64,000 bases of DNA from contig ONNZ01000006.1 of NCBI GenBank assembly GCA_900319345.1, positions 62,001 through 126,000 of the forward strand. The letters run 5' to 3'. The DNA is from an uncultured Eubacteriales bacterium. Its GTDB lineage: Bacteria; Bacillota; Clostridia; Christensenellales; CAG-138. Below the pieces are notes generated by a model that saw only the letters and a list, made by a program, of their open reading frames with translations, did not search any database and was not told the DNA's origin. The first letter of the stretch is position 1. Every line of letters begins with the position of its first letter. This document shows positions 8,854-17,437 of the stretch, one piece after another. The position numbers and the translations under genes were made by a program.

Positions 8854-8898
8854 CCTCCCTCTGATGAGGGAGGTGGTCGCAAAGCGGACGGAGGGAGA
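8854..8898. repeat. Small palindromic intergenic element
   Basis: A perfect 8-bp hairpin, CCTCCCTC (8854-8861), TGAT loop, GAGGGAGG (8866-8873), followed by GGTCGCAAAGCGGACGGAGG. It is not followed by a T run, so it is not a classical terminator. It resembles short dispersed repeats of Clostridia, with only one copy here. Confidence 0.4.
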
Positions 8899-8918
8899 GA
8901 AAAAACAAGGAGGACGCT

Positions 8919-9797
8919 ATGGCGAAGATCTTGAACATCGGTTCCCTGAACCTGGACTATGTGTACGCGGTGCCCCACTTCGTGGAGGCGGGGGAGACGT
9001 TGCTGGCGAGCCGCCGGGACGTGTTCGCGGGCGGCAAGGGCCTGAACCAGACCGTGGCCGCGGCCCGGGCCGGGGCGGAGGTCTGTCACGGCGGCGCTGT
9101 GGGCGCGGACGGGGACATGCTCCTGGACCTTCTGCGGGACGCGGGGGCGGACGTGTCCGCCGTGGCCCGGGTGGACGTGCCCACGGGCCACGCCGTCATC
9201 CAGGTGACGCCCCAGGGGGAGAACGCCATCCTGATCCTGGGGGGCGCCAACCGGGCCGTGAGCCCCGAGACCGTGGGGATCGCCCTTGAAAAGGTGGGCC
9301 CGGGGGACATCCTGCTGCTGCAGAACGAGATCAACGGTCTCGATCACATCATCCGCCGGGCGGCCCAGAAGGGCCTGCGGATCCTGTTCAACCCCGCGCC
9401 TATGGAGAAGGCGGTGAAGGATCTGCCCTTGGAGCTCCTCGACACGCTGATCGTCAACGAGGGGGAGGGGAAGGCCCTGGCCGGGGACATGGACGCCCTG
9501 AAAGCCGCCTATCCCAACCAAAAGATATTGCTGACCCAGGGCCGCCGGGGCGCGTCCCTGTGGACCGGGTCGGAGGTCCTTTTCCAGCCCGCCTTCCCCG
9601 TGGAGGCCGTGGACACCACCGCCGCCGGGGACTGTTTCCTGGGCTACTACGCCGCCGCCCTGGCGGAGGGGTTGCCCTATGCCGCCGCCCTGCGCCTCGC
9701 CGCCGGGGCCTCGGCCCTGTCCGTCCAGCGCCAGGGCGCCGCGCCTTCGATACCGGTCAGAGGCGAAGTAGAGGCGTTTTTGAAAGGAACATATTGA
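8919..9797 (+). CDS. Ribokinase-like PfkB family sugar kinase
   Basis: A 292-residue PfkB-family kinase. The N-terminus IGSLNLDYVYAVPHF and the substrate-binding motif FAGGKGLNQTVAAAR are those of ribokinases. The C-terminal ATP/anion-hole signature DTTAAGDCFLGYY carries the catalytic Asp. Family knowledge: ATP-dependent phosphorylation of ribose or a similar sugar or nucleoside in the cytoplasm. AAGGAGG precedes the ATG. It stands alone, without transport or isomerase genes beside it, so the substrate cannot be assigned from context. It is followed by a set of hairpins and a convergent MFS gene. Confidence 0.85.
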   Translation: MAKILNIGSLNLDYVYAVPHFVEAGETLLASRRDVFAGGKGLNQTVAAARAGAEVCHGGAVGADGDMLLDLLRDAGADVSAVARVDVPTGHAVIQVTPQGENAILILGGANRAVSPETVGIALEKVGPGDILLLQNEINGLDHIIRRAAQKGLRILFNPAPMEKAVKDLPLELLDTLIVNEGEGKALAGDMDALKAAYPNQKILLTQGRRGASLWTGSEVLFQPAFPVEAVDTTAAGDCFLGYYAAALAEGLPYAAALRLAAGASALSVQRQGAAPSIPVRGEVEAFLKGTY

Positions 9798-9803
9798 AAG
9801 CAT

Positions 9804-9936
9804 GCAGCTTTTCTTGTAAGAAAAGCTGCTCAAAAGAACGCAAATGGGAAGTATGGCTTGCGCTGTACTTCCCATTATTCTTCCTAAGCTTTTTCTTTTT
9901 GCGCCGCTTTTCTTTTCACGGAAAAGAAAAAGCGGC
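9804..9936. other. Three consecutive intergenic palindromes between convergent genes
   Basis: Palindrome 1: a 12-bp stem GCAGCTTTTCTT/AAGAAAAGCTGC at 9804-9829 with a 2-base loop. Palindrome 2: an 11-bp stem AATGGGAAGTA/TACTTCCCATT at 9843-9876. Palindrome 3: GCCGCTTTT...AAAGCGGC at 9903-9936 with an inner CTTTTC/GAAAAG pair. The block is AT-rich against its surroundings. It probably ends transcription from both sides, but no hairpin is followed by a clean T run. Confidence 0.6.
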
Positions 9937-9950
9937 AAAAAATAAAAGTA

Positions 9951-11201
9951 TCAAGCCTCCCTATTATACAGCGGCTTCACATGCCTCCGCCCGCCGCCGA
10001 TGATGACGAAGGCGGCCAGGAGGGTGACCCCCATGAAGATGGCGAGGACAGCCCGCATGGGCAAGAAGGCGGTGCAGGCCCCCGCCAGCGCCTCCCCCAG
10101 CAATGACCCGGAGGTAGTCAGCATGAGGAACGCCCCGTTGAACCGGCCCTTCTTGTCGTGGGGCACGTAGGACTGGGTGGCGGAGGAGCGGATGGTGTAG
10201 GAGGTGACGCCCAGGATGCCGATGAGGAAGCAGACCGCCCGCATGCCGTTCACCGGCAGGAACAGATACGATCCCTCCAGCACGTTCACGACGCAGTAGA
10301 CCAGGAACGCCACGGCGTACTTGATGGCGGCGGGGTACTTGATCTTGTATTGCAGGAGCCCCCCGATGCCCCGGCCCAGGACCGAGAACCCCCAGGTGGT
10401 CATGTAGATCCATTCCCCGTTCTCGAAAGCGCCCTTGAAGTAGGGCAGGGTGATCACGTTGGAGGCGCCGTTGGCGAAGGCGTTGAAGATGAAGTACAGG
10501 GTGATGCACAAAAGTCCCTTCTCCGCCCACAGATACCTGACCCCCTCCTTGGCGTCGGTCCAGTAGGCCGAGAAGGAGTAGCGTTCCTCGCTGCCCAGGC
10601 CCTTCTCCTTCTCCACGTCGGAGATCCGGGTCTCGCATAGGGCCGCCCCCAGGAAGCATAAGCCGTTGCAGACCAGCAGCGGCGCCAGGCCGAACCGCTT
10701 GTAGAGGAACAACGACACGGGCACCATGACCGCGCTCAACGTCTCCAGCGTGCCCGCGATGGAGTAGGCCCGGGAGAAGTTCCCCTCGGTGATGAGCATG
10801 GGGTAGAAGCTCTCATAGGCCACCTGATAGGTGCTGGTGATGGTGCCGATGATCAGCGTCCACACCGCCAGCAGCCAGAACCGCATGAGCCCCAGGTGCA
10901 GGACGAGGGCGATGCCGATGTCCAGGGCCGCGGTGAGGAAATCCAGCAGATAGATGGTCTTGCGGCGGCTGAACCGGTCCATGAGGGGCCCGGCGATCAG
11001 CGGCGCGGTGAGCTGGGGCAGGGTGTACAGGAACACGAACACGGCGTAATAGAGGGGCGTGTCCGTGTAGTCCAGCACGAACAGGCTGATGGCAAAGCCC
11101 GCCAGCGCGTTCCCGAACATGGAGATCACGCTGCCGACGGTGATGATGGTGAAGTCCCTGGTCCATAGGGACGGCAGATCCTGCTTCGCTTGCTGTTCCA
11201 T
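9951..11201 (-). CDS. MFS transporter
   Basis: A 416-residue membrane protein with about 12 hydrophobic segments, starting MEQQAKQDLP just before the first segment. A typical MFS cytoplasmic loop PLMDRFSRRKTI lies between segments 2 and 3. It resembles the MFS_3/enterobactin-exporter-like branch; the substrate is unknown. An in-frame ATG at 11240 lies directly beside the terminator of the upstream gene and inside the promoter, so the start at 11201 is preferred. A near-consensus promoter ends only 7 bases before this ATG and no Shine-Dalgarno site is seen, which suggests a leaderless mRNA. Confidence 0.85.
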   Translation of the reverse strand: MEQQAKQDLPSLWTRDFTIITVGSVISMFGNALAGFAISLFVLDYTDTPLYYAVFVFLYTLPQLTAPLIAGPLMDRFSRRKTIYLLDFLTAALDIGIALVLHLGLMRFWLLAVWTLIIGTITSTYQVAYESFYPMLITEGNFSRAYSIAGTLETLSAVMVPVSLFLYKRFGLAPLLVCNGLCFLGAALCETRISDVEKEKGLGSEERYSFSAYWTDAKEGVRYLWAEKGLLCITLYFIFNAFANGASNVITLPYFKGAFENGEWIYMTTWGFSVLGRGIGGLLQYKIKYPAAIKYAVAFLVYCVVNVLEGSYLFLPVNGMRAVCFLIGILGVTSYTIRSSATQSYVPHDKKGRFNGAFLMLTTSGSLLGEALAGACTAFLPMRAVLAIFMGVTLLAAFVIIGGGRRHVKPLYNREA

Positions 11202-11208
11202 GGCGGAT

Positions 11209-11237
11209 AGTATACCACGGGGAGAAAGTAACTTCAA
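11209..11237 (-). promoter_or_regulatory. Promoter of the MFS gene, leaderless geometry
   Basis: On the minus strand TTGAAG (11237-11232), a 17-base spacer and TATACT (11214-11209); the ATG at 11201 begins 7 bases after the -10 box, where transcription should start. Confidence 0.7.
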
Positions 11238-11241
11238 CATG

Positions 11242-11272
11242 AAAAAAGACGCCCCGTGTAGGGGCGTCTTTT
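11242..11272 (-). terminator. Terminator of the zinc-ribbon gene pair
   Basis: AAAAGACGCCCC pairs with GGGGCGTCTTTT around a 5-base loop, with a T run on the minus strand at 11247-11242. Confidence 0.9.
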
Positions 11273-11288
11273 AAGTCGATGCTTTGGG

Positions 11289-11801
11289 TTAGGCGAACAG
11301 GGCCTTCAGCAGGTTCGTCACCGCCGGGACCAGCTGCCCGAGGGCTTCGGAGAGCAGGCGGCCGTTCTTGATCATGGCCACGATGAGCCCGGCCAGGACC
11401 ACGATCCAGAACACCAGCCGCAGGATCAGCAGGGCCGCGGAGAACCGCTTCAGGCTCCCGTTCTTGGGATGGCCCGCGCCGAAGACGAACAGGAAGATGA
11501 GGCCGATCACCGGGATCGAGTACAGCATGGTCAACAGCACGTACTGGAAGGTGGACAGCATCTGCTTCTTGGGGGGCATCTGGGTGATGACGGGCATATC
11601 CTGGGCCGGTTCCGCCACGGGCTCCGCCGGGGCCGCCGCAGGCGCTGCCGCCGCGACTACCGGCGCCGCAGCCTCCGCTGCCACAGGCTCCGCAGGCATA
11701 TCCTCTCTCTGAGGCGCTTCCTCCGGCAGGGGCTTGCCGCACTCGCCGCAGAACTTGGCGTCGTCATTGAGTTCGCTGCCGCAAAAGGGACACAGCTTCA
11801 T
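11289..11801 (-). CDS. Zinc-ribbon membrane protein
   Basis: A 170-residue protein with an N-terminal zinc ribbon (CPFCGSEL and FCGECG, residues 4-23), an Ala/Pro/Glu-rich linker (about 25-75), and two hydrophobic segments (about 85-108 and 122-143), ending in a short amphipathic tail. It is 11 bases downstream of another zinc-ribbon membrane protein and shares its transcript, which ends at the terminator 11242-11272. Such zinc-ribbon/membrane proteins are common in Clostridia and mostly uncharacterised; I cannot give a function. Confidence 0.75.
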   Translation of the reverse strand: MKLCPFCGSELNDDAKFCGECGKPLPEEAPQREDMPAEPVAAEAAAPVVAAAAPAAAPAEPVAEPAQDMPVITQMPPKKQMLSTFQYVLLTMLYSIPVIGLIFLFVFGAGHPKNGSLKRFSAALLILRLVFWIVVLAGLIVAMIKNGRLLSEALGQLVPAVTNLLKALFA

Positions 11802-11812
11802 GGCCAGGCTCC

Positions 11813-12235
11813 TTACTTGATGATGACGGGCAGCTTCTCGATGAAGGGCAGGGGCTTGCCGCTGCCTTTGAGGGCCCGGACGATGCCGATGATCTCAAAC
11901 ACGAACAGCACGATGAGCGCGATGCCGCCCAGGATCGGGATGATGACGGTGAAGGCCAGGATGCCCGCCGCCAGGGAGCAGAGCATGGACCCGATGAAGA
12001 TCCACAGGGCCTGGTTCACATGGTGCATGGCGAAGGCGCTGTTCCGGCAGCCCAGCATGGGCAGGACGCCCATGGAGAGGTAGCCCAGCATGGCCAGCAT
12101 CCTGTTGTCGGCCACGTCCTGGGGATCGAACTGGGGCTCCGCGTTGTTCACCACGACCACGGTCTCCTTGCCGCAGGTGGGGCAGAAACGAACGTCATCG
12201 GCGATCTCGGCGCCGCAATGAGGACAATACTTCAT
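11813..12235 (-). CDS. Zinc-ribbon protein with DUF4870/Tic20-like membrane domain
   Basis: A 140-residue protein. The N-terminal zinc ribbon (CPHCGAEI and FCPTCG) is followed by a region with MLGYLS, CRNSAFAMHHVNQAL and two or three hydrophobic segments. This matches the layout of small DUF4870/Tic20-like membrane proteins (a His-Asn-Gln motif between helices). AAAGGAGG lies 8 bases before the ATG. A TATACT box at 12272-12267 on the minus strand may be its -10, but its -35 is weak. Function unknown. Confidence 0.75.
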   Translation of the reverse strand: MKYCPHCGAEIADDVRFCPTCGKETVVVVNNAEPQFDPQDVADNRMLAMLGYLSMGVLPMLGCRNSAFAMHHVNQALWIFIGSMLCSLAAGILAFTVIIPILGGIALIVLFVFEIIGIVRALKGSGKPLPFIEKLPVIIK

Positions 12236-12310
12236 AGATAGGTAACCTCCTTTAGATTCTTCATACAGTATACAACGTAACTTTGGCGAAAACCAGCCGT
12301 TTTTTGTGAA

Positions 12311-15300
12311 TTATTGCCTAAGCGGCGCGCCATTTTCGGCAAGGACGCGGATGATGGTCTCGAAGGCCTTCTTGATCTCCTCGTCGGTGAGGGTGTGATC
12401 CTCCGCCCGCAGGTTGAAGGTGATGGCCAGGCTCTTCTTGCCGAGGCCCACCGCGGGCCCCCGGAACACGTCGAACAGCCGCCCCTTCTCCACGATCACG
12501 TCCACCGGCGCGGTCTCGATGATCTCGATCCAGTGGGCGCTCTCGCTGTCCTCCGGCACCACGATAGCGAGATCCCTGCTCACCACCGGGAACCGGGGCA
12601 GGGGCTGGAAGGCCGGGGTGTCCACGGACAGGTCCAGGATGTCCCGGAAGGACAGCTCCGCCATGTAGATGGGCCCGGGCACGTCCCAGGCCGAGAGCAC
12701 GTCCGGGTGCACCTGGCCCAGCTCGCCCAGCTTCCGGCCGTTCACCACCACGTCCGCCCGGCGGCCCGGCTGGAAGCAGGCGATGTCGTTCTTCACGTAC
12801 CTGGCGCCCTTCACGCCGAACCGGTCCAGCACCGTTTCGATGACGCCCTTGAGGGTGTAGAAGCTCTCTTGCTCCCCGAAGAACACGAGGCCGATCCGCT
12901 TCTCCTCCCGAGGAAGCAGCTCCCCGCCCAAATCGAAGTGGACGTTGCCCACCTCCATGAACCGGCCGTAACCGGTCTTGCGGCGGATGTTCCTTGCAGC
13001 GGAGTCCAGCATGCCCATGTACAGGGTGGTCCGCATGAGGCTCTGGTCCTCGCCGAAGGGGTTCAGGAGCTTCACGGCGCGGTTCCGCTCGTCGTCCGCG
13101 GCGAAGGACAGGGCCTTCAGGGCGGCGGGACCGGTGAAGTTGTAGTTGTACATCTCCAAACATCCGCAGGCCACCAGCACGTCCTTCACCTTGTCCTCGG
13201 CCTGGAACTCCCGGCCCAGGCACCCCTGGAAGGTGTCGCCGTTCATGAGCACGGCGGGGATGTTGTCGAAGCCGTAGATGCGGCCCACCTCCTCGGCGAT
13301 GTCCGCGTCCGCCTCGATGCCGCTTTCGATGTCCGTGCGGAAGTGGGGGACGATCACGTGCAGGTCGTTGCCGTCGGCCTTGGCGGGCACCTCGATGGTG
13401 GCCAGGAGCTCCGCCATCCTCTCGCCGGACAGGCTGGTGTTGAGGATGCGGTTCACATGATCTACGTCCACGTGGATCTCCCGATCCTTGAGGTCCGCAG
13501 CGCACACGTCCACGGTGCCGCCCACGATCTTCCCGGCGTGAAGCTCGCTCACGAGCTCGATGCACCGCTCCAAAGCCAGCTGGGCGTTCACCGGCTCCAC
13601 GCCCTTGATGAACCGGGCCGCGGCGTCGGTCATGTGCTTCAGCTTCCGGGCGGTATGGCGGATGTTGCTGGCCTTGAAGGCGGCGGACTCGAAGAACACG
13701 GCCTTGGTGTTCTCTGTGATCTCGCTGTTCAAGCCGCCCATGACGCCGGCCACGCCCACGCCGCCCTGGGGGTCGCTGATGAGGAGCATGTCCTTGTCCA
13801 TGACCCGCTCCTTCTTGTCCAACGTCACCACCTTCTCGCCCTCCTCAGCGTTCCGGACGATGATGTGCCCGTCCCGGATGCAGGCAAGGTCGAAGGCGTG
13901 GGTGGGATGGCCGTACTCCACCAGCACGTAGTTGGTGATGTCCACGATGTTGCTGATGGGCCGCATGCCCATCTCCTTGAGCCGCCGCTGCATCCAGGCG
14001 GGGGAGGGGCCGATCTTAAGGTCCGTGGCCGCCCGGCCCGTGTACCGGGGGCACAGATCCCCGTTCTCCACCGTGACTTTCACGAGGTCGTTCACGTCCC
14101 CCTCTCCCTCGATGTGGGGGATCACGGGGGCCTTCATCTTTTGACCGAGGGCCGCCGCCGCCTCCCGGACCAGGCCGATGATGCTGTTGCAATCGGGCCG
14201 GTTGGGGAGCACGGAGAAGTCGAAGATCACGTCGTCCCGGTCGATGGCCTTCTCGATGGGGATGCCCAGGGGGGTGTTCTCCCGGAGGATCAAAATGCCG
14301 TCCACCTCCGCGCCGGGGTACTCCACGTCGGAGAGGTTGAACTCCTGGCCGGAGCAGAACATGCCCTGGCTCTCCACGCCCCGGATGCTGGCCACGGTGA
14401 AATCGTGGTTGCCGATCTTCGCCCCGGCGTAGGCCACGGGCACGATAGCGCCCACGAACACGTTCTTGGCGTTGGTCAAGATCTGGGCCCGCTTGTCGCC
14501 CAGGTCCACCTGGCAGACGGTGAGCTTGTCGGCGTTGGGGTGCTTCTCCATGGACAGGATCTTGCCGGTGATGACGCCGGACACGTCTTTCAGCTCCTTC
14601 TCCACGCCCTCCAGCTCGAAGCCGCGCCACATCATGCGCTCGATGAATTCCTCATCGGTCACGTTGAAATCCACATAGTCCTGCAGCCAGGATTTGGGGT
14701 CCAGGCCGCAGTTCTCCAGCTCGTGGGGGTTGGTCATGCCGCAGCCCAAGATCTCGATCCAGCCCGTGCCCTTGCACACCCGGCAGCCCTTGCCGCCGCA
14801 GATGGTGCAGCTCATATCGAGCTCCGCGGAGGGCTCCGTGAAGGGGAAGTAGGAGGGCCGCAGCCGGGTCTTCACGTTCTCGCCGAAAACCGCCCGGATG
14901 AAGGCGTCCAGCGTGCCCTTCAGGTTCGCCAGGTTCAAATTCTTGTCCACCACGAACCCCTCGATCTGCATGAACACGGGGCTGTGGGAGGCGTCCACCT
15001 CGTCCACCCGGAACACCCGCCCCGGCATCAGGAACCGGAAGGGGGGCTTGAAGGTCTGCAGCGCCCTGATCTCGCAGGGGGAGGTGTGGGTCCTAAGCAG
15101 CACCTTGTCGTTGATATAGAAGGTGTCCTGCATGTCCCTGGCGGGATGGTCGAGGGGCAGATTCAGGAGGGTGAAGTTATTGTCGTCCAGCTCGATCTCC
15201 GGCCCGTCGAAGACCTGGAATCCCATGCCGACGAGGGCGTCCCGGATGGTCCGATAGGTCTTGGTCATGGGGTGAAGATGCCCCATGGCCACGGGGGAGA

Positions 15301-15598
15301 CCCCCGCCTCGGTCACGTCCAGGGCCTCCTGCTGGAACCGGAGCTCCTGGGCCTTCTTCCTGAACTCCGCCCGGCGCTCCTCCATGGCCGCCTCCAGCTC
15401 CTGCTTGAGCTTGTTCACGCTGGCGCCCAGCTGGGCCCGCTCCTCCTTGCTGAGCTTGCCCATGGTCCTGAGGATACCGGTGAGCTCCCCGGCCTTGCCG
15501 AAGAGCTGCTGCTGCAGCGCCACCAGATCGCATTCCTCCCGCATGGCGGCCAGCTTCTTCTGGGCCTCCTCGCGGATACGTATCAGATCGTTTTCCAT
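12311..15598 (-). CDS. pheT: Fused phenylalanyl-tRNA synthetase alpha-beta (PheS-PheT), PheS motif 3 missing
   Basis: One frame of 1095 residues from ATG 15598. Residues 1-302 are PheS: the N-terminal coiled coil (about 1-90), HPMTKTYRTIRD, motif 2 region FRVDEVDASHSPVFMQIEG (about 196-214), and a Cys-rich CxxC...CxxC segment, ending at ENCGLDPK. The next residues, SWLQDYVDFNVTDEEF, are the start of PheT, which then runs full length: EMAP-like tRNA-binding domain (HPNADKLTVCQVD), B3/B4, B5, core and a C-terminal anticodon-binding fold. PheS normally continues about 40 residues with motif 3 (GMGxxR), which binds ATP; that part, the intergenic region and the first PheT codons are absent. As read, the alpha subunit should be inactive. 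It is controlled by a T-box leader. Confidence 0.9.
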   Translation of the reverse strand: MENDLIRIREEAQKKLAAMREECDLVALQQQLFGKAGELTGILRTMGKLSKEERAQLGASVNKLKQELEAAMEERRAEFRKKAQELRFQQEALDVTEAGVSPVAMGHLHPMTKTYRTIRDALVGMGFQVFDGPEIELDDNNFTLLNLPLDHPARDMQDTFYINDKVLLRTHTSPCEIRALQTFKPPFRFLMPGRVFRVDEVDASHSPVFMQIEGFVVDKNLNLANLKGTLDAFIRAVFGENVKTRLRPSYFPFTEPSAELDMSCTICGGKGCRVCKGTGWIEILGCGMTNPHELENCGLDPKSWLQDYVDFNVTDEEFIERMMWRGFELEGVEKELKDVSGVITGKILSMEKHPNADKLTVCQVDLGDKRAQILTNAKNVFVGAIVPVAYAGAKIGNHDFTVASIRGVESQGMFCSGQEFNLSDVEYPGAEVDGILILRENTPLGIPIEKAIDRDDVIFDFSVLPNRPDCNSIIGLVREAAAALGQKMKAPVIPHIEGEGDVNDLVKVTVENGDLCPRYTGRAATDLKIGPSPAWMQRRLKEMGMRPISNIVDITNYVLVEYGHPTHAFDLACIRDGHIIVRNAEEGEKVVTLDKKERVMDKDMLLISDPQGGVGVAGVMGGLNSEITENTKAVFFESAAFKASNIRHTARKLKHMTDAAARFIKGVEPVNAQLALERCIELVSELHAGKIVGGTVDVCAADLKDREIHVDVDHVNRILNTSLSGERMAELLATIEVPAKADGNDLHVIVPHFRTDIESGIEADADIAEEVGRIYGFDNIPAVLMNGDTFQGCLGREFQAEDKVKDVLVACGCLEMYNYNFTGPAALKALSFAADDERNRAVKLLNPFGEDQSLMRTTLYMGMLDSAARNIRRKTGYGRFMEVGNVHFDLGGELLPREEKRIGLVFFGEQESFYTLKGVIETVLDRFGVKGARYVKNDIACFQPGRRADVVVNGRKLGELGQVHPDVLSAWDVPGPIYMAELSFRDILDLSVDTPAFQPLPRFPVVSRDLAIVVPEDSESAHWIEIIETAPVDVIVEKGRLFDVFRGPAVGLGKKSLAITFNLRAEDHTLTDEEIKKAFETIIRVLAENGAPLRQ

Positions 15599-15622
15599 TC
15601 CTTTTCTCCTTCTCGTTTCTTC

Positions 15623-15872
15623 AAAATAAATCGCGCCCCGTCCAAAGGGACGAAGCGCGTCGTGGTACCACCCCAAGTTCACCGCCGAAATGGCGGCCTC
15701 TCAACAGCTGTATCGGGCTTTCCCGTCGCGAACTACCGTGGGGCCGCAGCCCCGTTTCCCCCGCGCCGCTCCCGGGCGAACCGCATCCCTTCCTCGGCGC
15801 TCCGCTTTCACCTGACCGGAGCTCTCTTTGGCCGCCTCTTAGGACCTTTTCCCGTTCCTCGCGTTCTATAAC
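15623..15872 (-). promoter_or_regulatory. T-box riboswitch leader of pheS-pheT
   Basis: A minus-strand leader of about 250 bases. It has an apical Stem I hairpin (GCTCCG...CGGAGC enclosing AGGTGAAAG), a TTC triplet at 15780-15778 in a plausible Phe specifier position, and the conserved T-box core GGGTGGTACCACG near 15673-15660. A terminator hairpin follows (GCGC...GTCC/GGAC...GCGC, 15658-15632) with a T-rich tail. Family knowledge: uncharged tRNA-Phe would stabilise the antiterminator and allow transcription into pheS-pheT. Confidence 0.9.
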
Positions 15873-15877
15873 GTTGC

Positions 15878-16741
15878 TTATTCTACCACCCGGGCTTCCC
15901 TGCCGTCAAGAGTTATTTGCACGGCGGGGACCTCGTCTGTCCGCAGCAGACGGGTGCCCGTCAGCCCCAGCCGCAGCAGCACCTCCGGGGCCGGGTGCCC
16001 GTACTCGTTGTCCCGGCCCACACTGACGACAGACAGGGCCGGGGAGACCACCTGCAAAAACCGGAGGGACGAGGAGGAGGGGGAGCCGTGGTGGCCCACC
16101 TTCAGCACATCCGCGGAGAGCTCCGCCCGGTGGTAGCGAAAGAGCATGTATTCCTCCGTCTGCATGGTGGCGTCCGCCATGAACAGGGCGGCGTTCTCCC
16201 CATAGGAAAGCTTGAGCACCGCGGAGGAGCCGTTGATATCGTCGTAGGTCCGGTTCGAGAGGGGGCTCAGGACCGTCAGCACCGCGTCCCCGTAGGAAAT
16301 GTCGTCCCCCTCCAGAAGGGCTATGCAGTCGACGCCCCGGCGGCGGACCTTCTCCAAAAGGTCCCCGTAATCTCCCTCCGTGCCGCCGTAATAGACCTTA
16401 GGGACGTCGAACCGGCGCACCAGGGTCAACAGGTTCCCCGTGTGGTCAGCGTGACCGTGGGTCACGTAGACCGCGTCCAGCTTGTCCACCCCCAGGGCGT
16501 GGAGCTGGTCCACCACCCTGTCCCGGCTCTCGAAGGGGCCCGTGTCGATCATGATCCGTTCCCCGGTGGGGAAGGTCATGAGGCAGGCGTCCCCCTGGCC
16601 CACGGACAGGAAAAAGAGGTTCACCTTGTCCGGCTCGACGGCCCCCTGATAAAGCTCCGCCGGGTCCGTCTTGGGCTTTGGATCGCCGCAGCCGGTCAGC
16701 ACCAGCAGCGCGATCAAAAGTAAGGAAAGGAATCGCTTCAT
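15878..16741 (-). CDS. ComEC-like metallo-beta-lactamase fold lipoprotein
   Basis: A 287-residue lipoprotein with a signal peptide and lipobox LTGC (Cys 18). The MBL fold carries HGHADHTG (metal ligands) near residue 95, an Asp in FMADAT, and GHHGS. This resembles the C-terminal nuclease-like domain of ComEC, here freestanding and surface-anchored. Related proteins are annotated as competence or extracellular MBL hydrolases, with a nuclease role suggested. Its ATG overlaps the trmO stop as ATGA, so the two are cotranscribed. The pheS-pheT promoter lies in its 3' end. Confidence 0.85.
   Translation of the reverse strand: MKRFLSLLLIALLVLTGCGDPKPKTDPAELYQGAVEPDKVNLFFLSVGQGDACLMTFPTGERIMIDTGPFESRDRVVDQLHALGVDKLDAVYVTHGHADHTGNLLTLVRRFDVPKVYYGGTEGDYGDLLEKVRRRGVDCIALLEGDDISYGDAVLTVLSPLSNRTYDDINGSSAVLKLSYGENAALFMADATMQTEEYMLFRYHRAELSADVLKVGHHGSPSSSSLRFLQVVSPALSVVSVGRDNEYGHPAPEVLLRLGLTGTRLLRTDEVPAVQITLDGREARVVE
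15880..15909 (-). promoter_or_regulatory. Promoter of the pheS-pheT T-box transcript
   Basis: On the minus strand TTGACG (15909-15904), an 18-base spacer and TAGAAT (15885-15880). It lies inside the last codons of the upstream hydrolase gene. Confidence 0.65.
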
Positions 16742-17430
16742 GGCTCGTCCACCACGTCGAAGACCTTCACCACCCCGTCCTCCACGTAGAACCGCACGTC
16801 CTTGCCGGCGTAGGGGAAGCCGTAGGGGTCGCTGCGGCCCGTGAGATACCCGGGCCGGGGGTCCAGCGCCAGGGAGGAGAGCAGGGCGGGCCGCTTCTCC
16901 TCGGGGATGCGGTCGAGGAGCTCCGCCGGGAAGCTCACCGGCAGCCGCTCCGCCGCGTGATCCGCCGCGAAGCCGTCGCGGGCTTCCGGGTGGCTGTCGG
17001 TGAAGGAAAGGTAGGGTTTTATATCGTAGATGGGGGACCCGTCCATGAGATCCGCCCCGGAGACCACCAGCACCGTGCCCAAGCCTTGCCGCTTTTCGAG
17101 GCGCACCAGCCGTACCGAGGACAGGCCCAGGGGGTTGGGCCGGAAGGGGGAGCGGGTGGCGAAGACCCCCATGCGCTTGTTGCCCCCCAGCTTGGGCGGC
17201 TTCACCATGGGGGACCAGCCCTCCTGCTTCACTTCAGAGAAGCCCCAGATGAGCCACAGGTGGCTGTAGCCCTCCAGGCCCCTCAGGGCGTTCTCGTCCC
17301 GGTACGCGGGCTCGAACACCACCAGGGCCTCCTGCTCGGGCACCAGATTGCTCTGCCGGGGGATGCCGAATTTGCTGGTGAAGTCGCTCCGTATCCGGGC
17401 GACGACTTGCAACGTGAGCTGTTCTTCCAT
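16738..17430 (-). CDS. trmO: tRNA (t6A37) methyltransferase TrmO (TsaA/VirR family)
   Basis: A 230-residue protein with the TsaA-like fold: VVARIRSDFTSKFGIPRQ at the N-terminus, GLEGYSHLWLIWGF, and TRSPFRPNPLGLSSV, the family signature for SAM binding, then the GADLMDGSPIYDIKPYL core and a C-terminal extension. Family knowledge: TrmO N6-methylates t6A at position 37 of tRNA-Thr. ATG 17430 is preferred because a consensus promoter (TTGACA, 17 bases, TATACT) ends 7 bases upstream. The longer frame would begin inside that promoter, and no Shine-Dalgarno site is seen. The gene therefore looks leaderless. It is coupled to the MBL lipoprotein downstream. Confidence 0.88.
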   Translation of the reverse strand: MEEQLTLQVVARIRSDFTSKFGIPRQSNLVPEQEALVVFEPAYRDENALRGLEGYSHLWLIWGFSEVKQEGWSPMVKPPKLGGNKRMGVFATRSPFRPNPLGLSSVRLVRLEKRQGLGTVLVVSGADLMDGSPIYDIKPYLSFTDSHPEARDGFAADHAAERLPVSFPAELLDRIPEEKRPALLSSLALDPRPGYLTGRSDPYGFPYAGKDVRFYVEDGVVKVFDVVDEP

Positions 17431-17437
17431 ATACGGC

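Noticed and set aside
12314..15871. A 1185-codon open frame on the plus strand opposite pheS-pheT
   Set aside because: It is a mirror of a real gene in GC-rich DNA: it is His/Val/Gly/Leu-rich with no recognisable domain, and the opposite strand encodes a clear synthetase.
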